Assembly: GCA_003231035.1 (NCBI GenBank)
Contig: QIHU01000297.1
Location: 1 to 12,392, forward strand
Source: Acidobacteriota bacterium
GTDB lineage: Bacteria; Acidobacteriota; Thermoanaerobaculia; Multivoradales; SZUA-115
Reading direction: 5' to 3'
Length of the DNA: 12,392 nt
Below the pieces are notes generated by a model that worked only from the letters and a program-made list of their open reading frames with translations, had not been told where the DNA came from and made no database searches. Positions 1 through 7,344 of this stretch are shown here, piece by piece (within the stretch, counting starts at the first letter, position 1; the number at the start of each line of letters is the position of its first letter). Made by a program: the position numbers and the translations under genes.

Positions 1-2946
1 GCGGAAGATCCGCGGGCTGATCGTCTCGTTCACGAAGTTGGCGTTCGTGTTGGTGAAACCACCAACTTGGACGCCAGCATTGTCAAAGTAACTGGACGAC
101 AGGACGCCATCGGTCTGCAGCGTGTCGTTGTTGTTGAAGATGTTGAAGCCGTCGATTCCGATCGTCAGGCCGAAGTCGGAGAAGGTGAATTCCTTCTCGA
201 TCCGGGTGTTGATCATGATGACGTCGTCGTTGCGGAAGGAGTCGGTCGTAGCCGACACCAAGGGGGCGCGGCCAATACTGTCTCCGGTGAAACCTGAGCG
301 GCTGCTGATCGATGTCCGGTACGGAATCGCGAAGCCTTCACGCAGGTTAACGTCCGCGGAGACGTTGAAGCCCCACGGGCGATCCGGCGCGACCTGGTAC
401 ATACCAGAGACGTTCGCGGACCACTGGCTGGAGATCCAGACTTCGCCCTTCGAGCCGGAACCGGCGCTGCGAACGAGAACCTGGTCACCGTTGGTGGTAC
501 CGATCCCACGGGTCGGATCTTGGAGGTCGGCAGCATTACGGTTCTCGTAGGTCCAGTCAGCAAAGTTGACGAAACCGCGGAGGAGCCACCGGTTGGACAG
601 CCGCTTGTTGAAGGTGAGGTTGAGGCCTAGGTAGTCTTGCTCGAGATCACTGTTGCGAGTGAAACTGCCACGGGCCGGATCCAGGCTAACGCCGGAACGC
701 AGTGCGAAGACGGGCTCAGAGAAGGCGCTGCCGTCGGGGATAGAACCCCTGACGGTACCGACCTGCGTGTAGTCGGCACGGGTGACCGGGCGAACCACGC
801 CGCCTTCGGAAACCAGCCTGTCGCTGATCACCCCATTGGAGTTGTTACGCACGGTGAGCTGCGCGCCGATGACGAACTCAGGCAGGAGCGCGTGCTCAAT
901 GGCCAAGACGATCTCGTCAGTCTGCGCCGGGTCGAGACCCGGGTCAACCCTGTTCGCGATCTGGGAGCGGTCGCCGATGATCGGACCCAAGGTGATGGTA
1001 CCTTGGTCAATCTGGTTGTCGCCATTGTCATCGCGCCAGTAGAAGTACTGGAACTGCTGGACGGCGACACCGAGGCCGGAGAAGAAACCGGTTCCCATCT
1101 GGTCCGCGAAGCGGGCATAGCTGGCACGCAGCAAGGTCGCGCGATCCTCGCCAAGAGCGTAGGTGATACCTACGCGCGGGCTGAACGAGGTCCACTCGAA
1201 ACCGGGGTCGCCGCCGGGCTTGGTGAAGGCCGGGATGTTAGCTAGCCGGGCCGCCGGCTGCGGAGCATCGAGGTTGGTCGGGTCTTGGAGGTCATAGCGG
1301 ACGCCAACGTTGACCGTCGCGTTGCCCCAAGTGATGGTGTCCTGCAACAGGATGTTCCAGGAGTCGAACTCATCGGAACGGAACACATCGTGATAAGCGA
1401 CGCCGAGGAAATCGGTGCCGCTGGGGCCGAAGCCCGCGCCGAAGCGGGCCAGACCGACCAAGCCCTGTCCGGGATAGGTGGTCTGCGACTGGACTTGACT
1501 GTTGCGGTAGCCAACGCCGAACTTCAGTTCGTGGTTGGTGTCGCCGGTGTTGAAGAAGTAGCTGCCGTCAACCTTCGCCTGCTCCTGCGGGCGAACGGTC
1601 GAGTAGCCAAAGAAGTTGTTACGCCAGATGCCGCCCTGATCCCAGACGATGTTCTGGCTGGGATCGGATCCCAGGCCACCGATCGGGGTCAAGGAGAAGC
1701 CGCCGCCCACGTAGGAGGCGAGACCGGTGATGTACAGGTTGCTGTTGAAGATATGGGTGTCTTCGAGCTTGTAGATGTCGGTCGGTCCGACCTGGTTCCA
1801 GGTCGTCAAACGGGGACGAGTTCTGCCCGCGCCACGGCCGTTCTTCACTTTGTCACCGTAGTGGTAGAAGAGAATACCGGAGTTGTTGCTGCTCAGCTGA
1901 GCATTCAACTTGGCGGCATAGCTCTCTAGTTCGGTGTCATCCGGTACCGGCGGGTTGCCGATCTTGAAGGCCTTGATGTCTTGGATACCGTAGGTACCCC
2001 AGATCCACAGGCGATCCTTGACCACCGGGCCACCGAAGTCGATGCCGTAGTCGTCCACCGCTTCCGTGGAATCGGTCTGGAAAGGCGCCTGGGCGTTGCC
2101 GCCGTTCCACGGGCCAGCCGGGGCCAGTTGGCCGCTGATGTCCGAGGAGGACTGCCAGGACTCGTCGGTCACCAGGTAACGACCGGAGACCTTCCACGAG
2201 TTGGTGCCACGCTTGGTTACGAGGTTGAGCTGCACACCACCGGTCAGAGCGCTAATATCGCTACCGCCGGTCGAGATCGCCATCTCCTCGAACGCGTCGA
2301 AGTTGTAGTAGGTCGGCGAAGCGCCACGAGCGGCCGGGTCGGTGATGGTTACACCGTCGACGGACCAGCTAGCGGAGGCACGGCCGGAGCCGTTGCCGAC
2401 GAAGTTGGACTGCTGGCCGCTCTCGTTGCCGCCAACGTTGACACGGTCAACGAGGACGCCGGGGACGGACTGCAGGATGACCCACGGGTCACGAGCGGTG
2501 GGGATCTTCTCCAGCTCGACGGAAGTGATCGTCGTACCGGTGCTGACCTTGCGCTCATCCAGCAGCGGGCTCTCGGAGGTGACCGTAATGGTCTCCTCGA
2601 CAGCGGCGCTGACCTGGAGTTGAATGGAAGCGTTCTTACCAACGCCGACTGCGATGTTCGGGTACTCGATGGTCGAGAAGCCTTCGAGTTCCGCGGTGAG
2701 TTGATAGCCGCCACCCGGTGCGAGTCCGAGAAAACGGACCTGCCCTTGGGCATTGGTTACGTTGACCCTGGGTGCACCCTGACCGGTCAAGGTCACGGTG
2801 ACGCCCGGCAGGGCTGCTTCTTGTTCGTCTACGACGGTGCAAAAAATGTTACCCGAAGTCTGTTGTGCCATTGCCATACCGGCAGTGACGAGCAACAGAG
2901 CAGCGGCAACCGCGACGGTACGTCGCCAGTTGAAGTTGTCGCTCAT
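1..2946 (-). CDS. TonB-dependent receptor with carboxypeptidase-regulatory-like N-terminal domain (3' end cut by window edge)
   Basis: Reading the minus strand from the ATG at 2946 gives 982 codons without a stop, in one frame down to base 1. The last residues, ending ETISPRIFR, resemble the closing strand of this receptor family, so probably only about ten residues are missing. Residues 1-27 are a signal peptide with an AMA|QQ cleavage site. Residues about 30-115 form a CarboxypepD_reg-like beta-sandwich (LPGVTVTLTG, then GFST). Residues about 130-260 are the plug (LEKIPTARDPW, SVDGVTITDPAARG), and the rest is a beta-barrel rich in aromatic and Asn/Asp strands. By family it should be an outer-membrane, TonB-energised importer, but the substrate cannot be read from sequence. 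An Asp/Asn-rich loop at residues 639-647 (DDNGDNQID) looks like a calcium-binding turn. Sense codons TTA, CTA and TCA are almost absent, which fits strong codon bias and high expression. A consensus Shine-Dalgarno and promoter precede it. It could equally be annotated as a SusC-like or Oar-like receptor. Confidence 0.93.
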   Translation of the reverse strand, partial: MSDNFNWRRTVAVAAALLLVTAGMAMAQQTSGNIFCTVVDEQEAALPGVTVTLTGQGAPRVNVTNAQGQVRFLGLAPGGGYQLTAELEGFSTIEYPNIAVGVGKNASIQLQVSAAVEETITVTSESPLLDERKVSTGTTITSVELEKIPTARDPWVILQSVPGVLVDRVNVGGNESGQQSNFVGNGSGRASASWSVDGVTITDPAARGASPTYYNFDAFEEMAISTGGSDISALTGGVQLNLVTKRGTNSWKVSGRYLVTDESWQSSSDISGQLAPAGPWNGGNAQAPFQTDSTEAVDDYGIDFGGPVVKDRLWIWGTYGIQDIKAFKIGNPPVPDDTELESYAAKLNAQLSSNNSGILFYHYGDKVKNGRGAGRTRPRLTTWNQVGPTDIYKLEDTHIFNSNLYITGLASYVGGGFSLTPIGGLGSDPSQNIVWDQGGIWRNNFFGYSTVRPQEQAKVDGSYFFNTGDTNHELKFGVGYRNSQVQSQTTYPGQGLVGLARFGAGFGPSGTDFLGVAYHDVFRSDEFDSWNILLQDTITWGNATVNVGVRYDLQDPTNLDAPQPAARLANIPAFTKPGGDPGFEWTSFSPRVGITYALGEDRATLLRASYARFADQMGTGFFSGLGVAVQQFQYFYWRDDNGDNQIDQGTITLGPIIGDRSQIANRVDPGLDPAQTDEIVLAIEHALLPEFVIGAQLTVRNNSNGVISDRLVSEGGVVRPVTRADYTQVGTVRGSIPDGSAFSEPVFALRSGVSLDPARGSFTRNSDLEQDYLGLNLTFNKRLSNRWLLRGFVNFADWTYENRNAADLQDPTRGIGTTNGDQVLVRSAGSGSKGEVWISSQWSANVSGMYQVAPDRPWGFNVSADVNLREGFAIPYRTSISSRSGFTGDSIGRAPLVSATTDSFRNDDVIMINTRIEKEFTFSDFGLTIGIDGFNIFNNNDTLQTDGVLSSSYFDNAGVQVGGFTNTNANFVNETISPRIFR

Positions 2947-2955
2947 TGCGCTTCA

Positions 2956-2963
2956 ACCTCCTT
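2956..2963 (-). promoter_or_regulatory. Ribosome binding site of the TonB-dependent receptor
   Basis: On the minus strand the sequence AGGAGGTT, preceded by a run of A, ends nine bases before the ATG at 2946. It is close to a perfect anti-16S match and fixes this start codon. Confidence 0.85.
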
Positions 2964-2983
2964 TTTCAGAGAGTTACAGAGTT

Positions 2984-3009
2984 CCCCTCTCCCGTGGAAG
3001 GGAGAAGGA
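2984..3009 (-). promoter_or_regulatory. Stem-loop just upstream of the receptor ribosome binding site
   Basis: The plus-strand arms CCCCTCTCCC (2984-2993) and GGGAGAAGGA (3000-3009) flank the loop GTGGAA. As minus-strand RNA this gives six contiguous Watson-Crick pairs (TCTCCC/GGGAGA), extended to ten with two G-U wobbles. It is the strongest hairpin in the leader. One arm is pyrimidine-rich and might alternatively pair with the GGAG core of the downstream Shine-Dalgarno, which would let it modulate initiation; this is speculation. Confidence 0.45.
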
Positions 3010-3164
3010 CGTTTGCCTGACTTAACGTCTGGAATGCGGAATCAGATACGAAATCAAAATTGCGACCGATGTTCAGCCGCGTGCGGAGAGCTCCGCGCCA
3101 TGAGCCAGCGTTGGCTTGACGTCGGGCCATGCATTGGCCGTGGAGCTGTCGCGTTTCGGTGCTG

Positions 3165-3193
3165 ATTTTAGTCATCGGTGCCCTCGTAGTCAA
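3165..3193 (-). promoter_or_regulatory. Sigma-70-type promoter of the TonB-dependent receptor
   Basis: On the minus strand, TTGACT (3193-3188) and TAAAAT (3170-3165) are separated by exactly 17 bases. Each hexamer differs from consensus at one position, so this is the best promoter match in the window. Its direction and its position about 220 bases before the receptor ATG assign it to that gene. Confidence 0.7.
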
Positions 3194-3430
3194 GCAAGGG
3201 GGGTGCCATTTGGCGACGGACCTCCTGCGCGGCTGGAGATTACCGCTAACTCGTTGCGAATGTTTAACTTGCGCGCTCTATGTGGTGGTGCCATGAGGAG
3301 CTTTGAGAGGTAAAAATACGGTTTGTTGGATCCGTGGCTCCAAAAAACTGAAGCGGCGGGCAGGCGGGGCGAGTGCGCTTCGATGGGAACGCTGGTTTCT
3401 AGCGGGTTCAAGGCTGCACGGCGGCCGGCC
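3194..3430. other. Divergent intergenic spacer without a recognisable gene
   Basis: Between the receptor promoter and the putative promoter of the vWA gene I find no convincing coding region: the short open frames here lack a ribosome binding site and any family resemblance. The stretch is locally AT-richer around 3300-3350 (A-runs at 3312-3316 and 3342-3347), then strongly GC-rich, with a GGCCGGCC palindrome at 3423-3430. Operators for either divergent gene could lie here, but no clear one is visible. Confidence 0.5.
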
Positions 3431-3458
3431 TTGAAGGGCATGGTCCTTGCTGTATGGT
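3431..3458 (+). promoter_or_regulatory. Possible promoter of the vWA gene and downstream operon
   Basis: TTGAAG (3431-3436) and TATGGT (3453-3458) are 16 bases apart, each matching four of six consensus positions. A start near 3465 would leave a leader of about 46 nt. The match is modest; it is listed because it is the best-placed candidate in front of 3511. Confidence 0.3.
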
Positions 3459-3510
3459 AGGTTTATGAATCGGTCTTGCCGCTCACATTGCTGGTGTCTC
3501 GGAGGTCACG

Positions 3511-5721
3511 ATGATTGAATCTTTGCCTCGAATTCGTCTCCATGATGTTCGGCGCGGACTCGCCGCGGTCGCGCTAGCTTCGCTGGGAACCCTCCTGAGT
3601 ACTCCGGCTGCTACTCAGGAACAGTCGTTTGGGGATTCGACGGAGGTGACGGTCGTCGAGGTGCCGGTTTCGGTCGTCACCAAAAAGGGAGATCCGGTCC
3701 GTGGTTTGACCGTGGAGGACTTCACCATCTTCGATGGTGGCAAGAAGCGGGATGTTCTGAGTCTTGAGGTGATCGATTTCGAGGTCGAAATACCCGCCGA
3801 CCACGAGGTGCGAAGAGCCAGCGAGGCTCTGCCGCCGGCGGCGCGGAGACGGTTTTTCTTCTTGTTCGATCTCTCGTTTTCACAGCCTGTCTCCGTGATT
3901 CGCGCCCGCGAGGCGGCGAAGCGGTTCGTTTTGGAGAATTTGCATCCTACCGACCTCGTCGCCGTGGCGACCTTCTCGCTCGAGACGGGCCCCCGCCTTC
4001 TGGTGACCTTCACCCCGGACCGGGCGCAACTCGCGCGCGCTATCGATACCTTGGGTGCGCGCGGACCGAGGGACCGCTATTCCGGCGATCCTCTGCGCTT
4101 CTTGTACCAAGTTCCAGATAATGTTGTGCCTGAGTCGAGTCGCACCTCGCAAGTGGAGACTCGTGGAGGAATCGCGAAGAGGGCGGGAGGGGACGCTCTC
4201 ACTGAGCAGCAGCGAGTTCTGGCCCGCCTCTTCGATCGCGAGCAGAACAGCTTCGCCAAGAGTCGGATTAGCGACTGGTCCAAGTCGATGGCAAGTCTGG
4301 CCAGATCTCTCAACAGTGTTCAGGGTCGCAAGCAGGTAATCTATTTCTCGGAAGGTTTCGACAGTAAGATTCTGCTCGGTCGCCAGCCCGACGGCGAGAA
4401 CCTCCAAGCGCAGGACGATGTTCTGCGCGTGGCGCAAGGTCAGTCCTTCTTGGTGGACACCCAAGAGACCTACGGCAGCACGGAGTTGCAGGGCGATATC
4501 AACAAGATGTTGCGGGAATTCCGTCGCTCGGACTGCGTGATCCAGTCGGTGGATATCGGAGGGTTGCGGGCCGGTGCTGACATTCGGGGGCGCGACAACC
4601 GAGGGCAGGAAGGTCTGTTCTATATCGCCAACGAGACTGGTGGCAACCTGTTCAAGGATGCCAATGACCTAGGGAGTCAACTCAGCAGGGTGATGCACAG
4701 TACCGCTGTGACCTACCTGCTTTCGTTTCAGCCTGAGAGGCTGGAGCGAGACGGTGAGTATCGCCGGTTGAAGATCAAGGTCAATGGGCACAAGCCGAGC
4801 CGTGTGTCGCACCGCGATGGCTACTACGCGCCAAGACCGTTTAGCGAACTGCATCCGCTGGAACGCTCCTTGTTGGCCGCCGATGCCATTGCCAGTGCGA
4901 GTGCCCGCGACGATGTTGGCCTGGATGTTCTCGTCGTTCCCTTCCGTGCTTCGGAGACCTCTTCCTACGTTCCGGTGATCCTGGAAGCGAACGGGAGCGA
5001 CCTCCTGAACGGCCATCGGCGTGAGCTGATGAATGTCGAGATTTACGCCTATGTTTCGGATGCCAAGGGTGAGATGCGCGATTTCTTCTCGCAGGTCATT
5101 GGCCTGGATCTGCGCAACTCCAAGGCGAAAGATGCGATGAGAGAGGGTGGCCTCAAATACTACGGCCACCTCAACCTTGGGCCGGGGGAGTACCTCGTTC
5201 GGGTTCTCGTGCGCAACGCCGAGACCGGGCGCACGGGAGTCAAGACCGTTTCCTTGGAAGTGCCGCGCTACTCCGATCAAGATCCGCAGGTGTTGCCGCC
5301 CTTCTTCTTGGAAGATCCGGGTCGCTGGGTCTTGGTGCGGGAGAGTGAGGACCGCGGTAGAGGCTCGGTCGTCTATCCCTTCACGGTGAACGGCGAGCCC
5401 TACATTCCGGCCGCCCGCCCAGTCCTACGGCAGCGCGACAAAGCGGAAGTTTGTTTGGTTGCTTACAACCTCGAAGGGGGCGAGATCGAGATCACCAGCC
5501 GGGTTCTCGACCACATGGGAGAGGTGGTGGAAGGCGGCAAGGTGGCGCTAGTCGAGCGCACCGTGACCGGAATCGCGGGCTTGGACAAACTCTTGGTGAG
5601 TTTTCGGCCTCGCGGTTTGAGCACTGGCGACTACACGCTCGAGCTCAGTGTCGTGGGTGGTCTGGTCGATGGCTCGGCGGACAAGCTTGCCAACACGACC
5701 TCTTTTAGCGTCTTGAACTGA
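3511..5721 (+). CDS. Secreted protein with VWFA-related Acidobacterial domain
   Basis: 736 residues from the ATG at 3511, which has GGAGGT at 3501-3506. Residues 1 to about 35 are a signal peptide (twin Arg, then a hydrophobic Ala/Leu run ending PAAT), so the protein is exported. Residues about 40-95 are the family's lead-in strand segment (VEVPVSVVTKKGDPVRGLTV, then EDFTIFDGG). The von Willebrand A domain follows, with FLFDLSFS holding the metal-ion-dependent adhesion site motif DxSxS at D120, S122 and S124. Later core strands include KQVIYFSEGFDS and CVIQSVDIGG. The remaining roughly 280 residues look like beta-sandwich modules (for example GPGEYLVRVLVRN and PFTVNGEPYIPAARP). The family is abundant in Acidobacteria and its role is unsettled; metal-dependent protein binding at or outside the envelope is the usual inference. 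I see no lipobox, sortase motif or C-terminal membrane anchor. A membrane glycosyltransferase gene follows after 31 bp. Confidence 0.9.
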   Translation: MIESLPRIRLHDVRRGLAAVALASLGTLLSTPAATQEQSFGDSTEVTVVEVPVSVVTKKGDPVRGLTVEDFTIFDGGKKRDVLSLEVIDFEVEIPADHEVRRASEALPPAARRRFFFLFDLSFSQPVSVIRAREAAKRFVLENLHPTDLVAVATFSLETGPRLLVTFTPDRAQLARAIDTLGARGPRDRYSGDPLRFLYQVPDNVVPESSRTSQVETRGGIAKRAGGDALTEQQRVLARLFDREQNSFAKSRISDWSKSMASLARSLNSVQGRKQVIYFSEGFDSKILLGRQPDGENLQAQDDVLRVAQGQSFLVDTQETYGSTELQGDINKMLREFRRSDCVIQSVDIGGLRAGADIRGRDNRGQEGLFYIANETGGNLFKDANDLGSQLSRVMHSTAVTYLLSFQPERLERDGEYRRLKIKVNGHKPSRVSHRDGYYAPRPFSELHPLERSLLAADAIASASARDDVGLDVLVVPFRASETSSYVPVILEANGSDLLNGHRRELMNVEIYAYVSDAKGEMRDFFSQVIGLDLRNSKAKDAMREGGLKYYGHLNLGPGEYLVRVLVRNAETGRTGVKTVSLEVPRYSDQDPQVLPPFFLEDPGRWVLVRESEDRGRGSVVYPFTVNGEPYIPAARPVLRQRDKAEVCLVAYNLEGGEIEITSRVLDHMGEVVEGGKVALVERTVTGIAGLDKLLVSFRPRGLSTGDYTLELSVVGGLVDGSADKLANTTSFSVLN

Positions 5722-5752
5722 GCCGTTCAGGAGGGCTCCGCGGGCGATAAGA

Positions 5753-7243
5753 GTGGGCAAATCTAGTCTTCTGAGCCGCTCGAGCGCTGCCCTTACCAAC
5801 CTTGCCCCGCCTCGCCAGGCCCTCCTGCTTGCGCTGTGGAGTCTGGTGGTTCATGGCACCTTTCTTTTGGGTAGCCCTGGGCGTGCAATGCCGGTCAGCT
5901 ATCTATTCTTCGGCGATAGCTTGCAGTTCCTCGCCCAGGGGCGCCACCTTGCCACGGGCTTGATGTTCAACGAGGGGCTGCCGTTTCACCCTCCCCTCAC
6001 CGCTTGGCTGACGGTACCGCTGTGGTGGTGGTTGCCAGACTCGCAAGTGAGTATGGTGGCCAAGCTGTTGATGGCGGTGATCAGCGCTACCGGTCTGGCG
6101 GTCCTCTTCTTGCTGCTGCGCCGCCGAGTCCGACATTGTTTTTGGATCATGGCCCTGCTGCCCCTGGGATTTGGCGAGCTGCTGTTGTCGGCGTCGGTGA
6201 ACAGTGAGCTTCCGTATCGCTTGCTCCTCCTGTTGACTCTGTGGATCGGTTGGCGACGTCCTTTCTGGGTGGGGGTGTTGCAAGGGCTCGCCGCGCTCAC
6301 CCGCGCGGAGCACTTGCCCTTCGTCTTCGGCCTTGGCGTGCTCCTGGTGATTCTGCCCGACCGCTGGCTGAGTGGGTTGCCCTCGCGGGTCCAGCGGCGG
6401 CGATTTGTGGGTGTCGCGGTGGCGGGTTTGGCTCTCCTTCTACTCCCCTACATCTTGGTGGCGCGCGGGCGGCTGCAAGACTACAACCGCGCCAACGCCA
6501 GCCAGATGGAGGACCCCTTGCCGACCTGGGTTCCCATCTCCTTCTACGGGCCACTGAACTTTGCCTTGGCCCAGCGAGAGGCTGATATCCATTTTTCGCG
6601 CCAGAGCCTGCCCCCCGCCCCCGGCGGCATGGCTCAGCTGGATCCGACCTACCCGCCACATCAACGCTACCTTGCCCATGGCTACCGCTTAGGGTTCGAG
6701 ACGATCCGTAGCGACCCGAGCCGATTCATCCGCCGACTGGGCCGCAAGCTGGCGGTCTCGGCAGGGGTGGCTAGTTATGGCTGGAGCTGGCGCGACCTGC
6801 CGCACCAGCCACGCTGGGTTAGGCGCCCGGTCGACACCGCCCTAGCCTCGTCGAGAGGGCTGGGTTGGGTACTGATTCCGCTCGCCCTACTCGGTGGTTG
6901 GAGGCTGCGCGATCAGCGTGCATTCCTCGTCGTTGGAACCCTCTTGGTGCTCTACCGATTGGCCATCAATGCGGTCTTCTTTCCCTATTTGAGGAGTATG
7001 CTGATCGTGGCGCCGTTCTTCTCCGTCTTGGCCCTCTCTGGACTCGCCTCTCTGGTGGGCAAGCAGGGGCGCCCCCTGCTGATCGTCGCACTACTGCTGC
7101 TAGCCGCGTTTCACCTGTCGACAGCACCCCGGGCGCGTGGTTACGAGCTGAGCGGAGAGCGTGACGAGGCCGGACAGGTGATTGACGATCGCACCGTGGA
7201 AGTGCGTCTGGCGCCCGCGGTCGCCGAGCGGCGGAACCGGTGA
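5753..7243 (+). CDS. GT-C-type multi-pass membrane glycosyltransferase (PMT/ArnT-like)
   Basis: 496 residues with about ten or more hydrophobic segments, so an inner-membrane protein. The first periplasmic loop has the GT-C signature: an acidic residue soon after the first helix (FFGDS, D55), then HPPLTAWL at residues 79-86, comparable to the PPL-x-x-W-L motif of ArnT and PMT_2 proteins. ALTRAEHLPF (about 181-190) resembles the LTRPE-type motif of the same fold. Such enzymes move a sugar from a polyprenyl-phosphate donor onto lipid or protein on the periplasmic side; donor and acceptor cannot be deduced here. A large loop at about 240-310 and a soluble tail of about 45 residues complete it. 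The start is GTG at 5753, the only upstream in-frame start; GGAGGG at 5730-5735 is 17 bases away, unusually far, so initiation may be weak or coupled to the upstream gene. Function is assigned at superfamily level only. Confidence 0.8.
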   Translation: MGKSSLLSRSSAALTNLAPPRQALLLALWSLVVHGTFLLGSPGRAMPVSYLFFGDSLQFLAQGRHLATGLMFNEGLPFHPPLTAWLTVPLWWWLPDSQVSMVAKLLMAVISATGLAVLFLLLRRRVRHCFWIMALLPLGFGELLLSASVNSELPYRLLLLLTLWIGWRRPFWVGVLQGLAALTRAEHLPFVFGLGVLLVILPDRWLSGLPSRVQRRRFVGVAVAGLALLLLPYILVARGRLQDYNRANASQMEDPLPTWVPISFYGPLNFALAQREADIHFSRQSLPPAPGGMAQLDPTYPPHQRYLAHGYRLGFETIRSDPSRFIRRLGRKLAVSAGVASYGWSWRDLPHQPRWVRRPVDTALASSRGLGWVLIPLALLGGWRLRDQRAFLVVGTLLVLYRLAINAVFFPYLRSMLIVAPFFSVLALSGLASLVGKQGRPLLIVALLLLAAFHLSTAPRARGYELSGERDEAGQVIDDRTVEVRLAPAVAERRNR

Positions 7244-7344
7244 AGGACTTGGTTTGAGAGTGAGAACTTGGAAGACAAGAAATGAATCTGCAAGGCTTTG
7301 TCTTGCGTAGTGAGAACCGAACTGACTCCCGGAGGATTACGCCA
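7244..7344 (+). other. Gap with a weak hairpin and a 9-bp direct repeat
   Basis: AGTGAGAAC occurs at 7259-7267 and again at 7309-7317, 50 bases apart. Between them AAGACAA (7272-7278) and TTGTCTT (7298-7304) could form a 7-bp stem with a 19-nt loop. I find no convincing -35/-10 pair and no T-run, so neither a promoter nor a terminator is supported. Confidence 0.3.
7331..7336 (+). promoter_or_regulatory. Ribosome binding site choosing the ATG at 7345
   Basis: GGAGGA lies eight bases before the ATG at 7345. An in-frame ATG at 7282 would add 21 residues but has no such site and would bury the lipoprotein signal, so 7345 is preferred. Confidence 0.8.

Larger units (their letters stand above)
2947..3158 (-). 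promoter_or_regulatory. Long structured 5' leader of the receptor mRNA
   Basis: If transcription starts about seven bases after the -10 box at 3165-3170, the receptor mRNA has a leader of roughly 210 nt. Four short hairpins can be drawn in it, in transcript order. (1) GGCCA/TGGCC with a 5-nt loop at 3125-3139. (2) AGCCA/TGGCT with a 4-nt loop at 3103-3116. (3) A 7-bp stem, one G-U, with a 4-nt loop at 3081-3098. (4) A 10-bp stem with two G-U pairs and a 6-nt loop at 2984-3009, ending about 20 nt before the Shine-Dalgarno. No T-run follows any of them, so they do not look like terminators. I do not recognise a known riboswitch class. A regulatory role is inference. Confidence 0.45.

Noticed and set aside
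3056..3101. Short upstream reading frame in the receptor leader (MARSSPHAAEHRSQF on the minus strand)
   Set aside because: It has no Shine-Dalgarno and spans hairpin 3, so its openness is not evidence of translation; kept only as a possibility.
1981..3165. Long plus-strand open frame of 394 codons, and similar ones at 637-1245 and 1285-1929
   Set aside because: They run exactly antisense and codon-aligned to the receptor gene. They stay open only because the receptor almost never uses the codons TTA, CTA and TCA. They have no ribosome binding site or family resemblance.
3423..3430. GGCCGGCC palindrome as an operator
   Set aside because: Eight-base GC palindromes are expected by chance in GC-rich DNA and there is no second copy nearby.
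7282..7344. Upstream ATG start for the lipoprotein gene
   Set aside because: It lacks a ribosome binding site and would place 21 extra residues before the lipoprotein signal; the ATG at 7345 has GGAGGA at ideal spacing.
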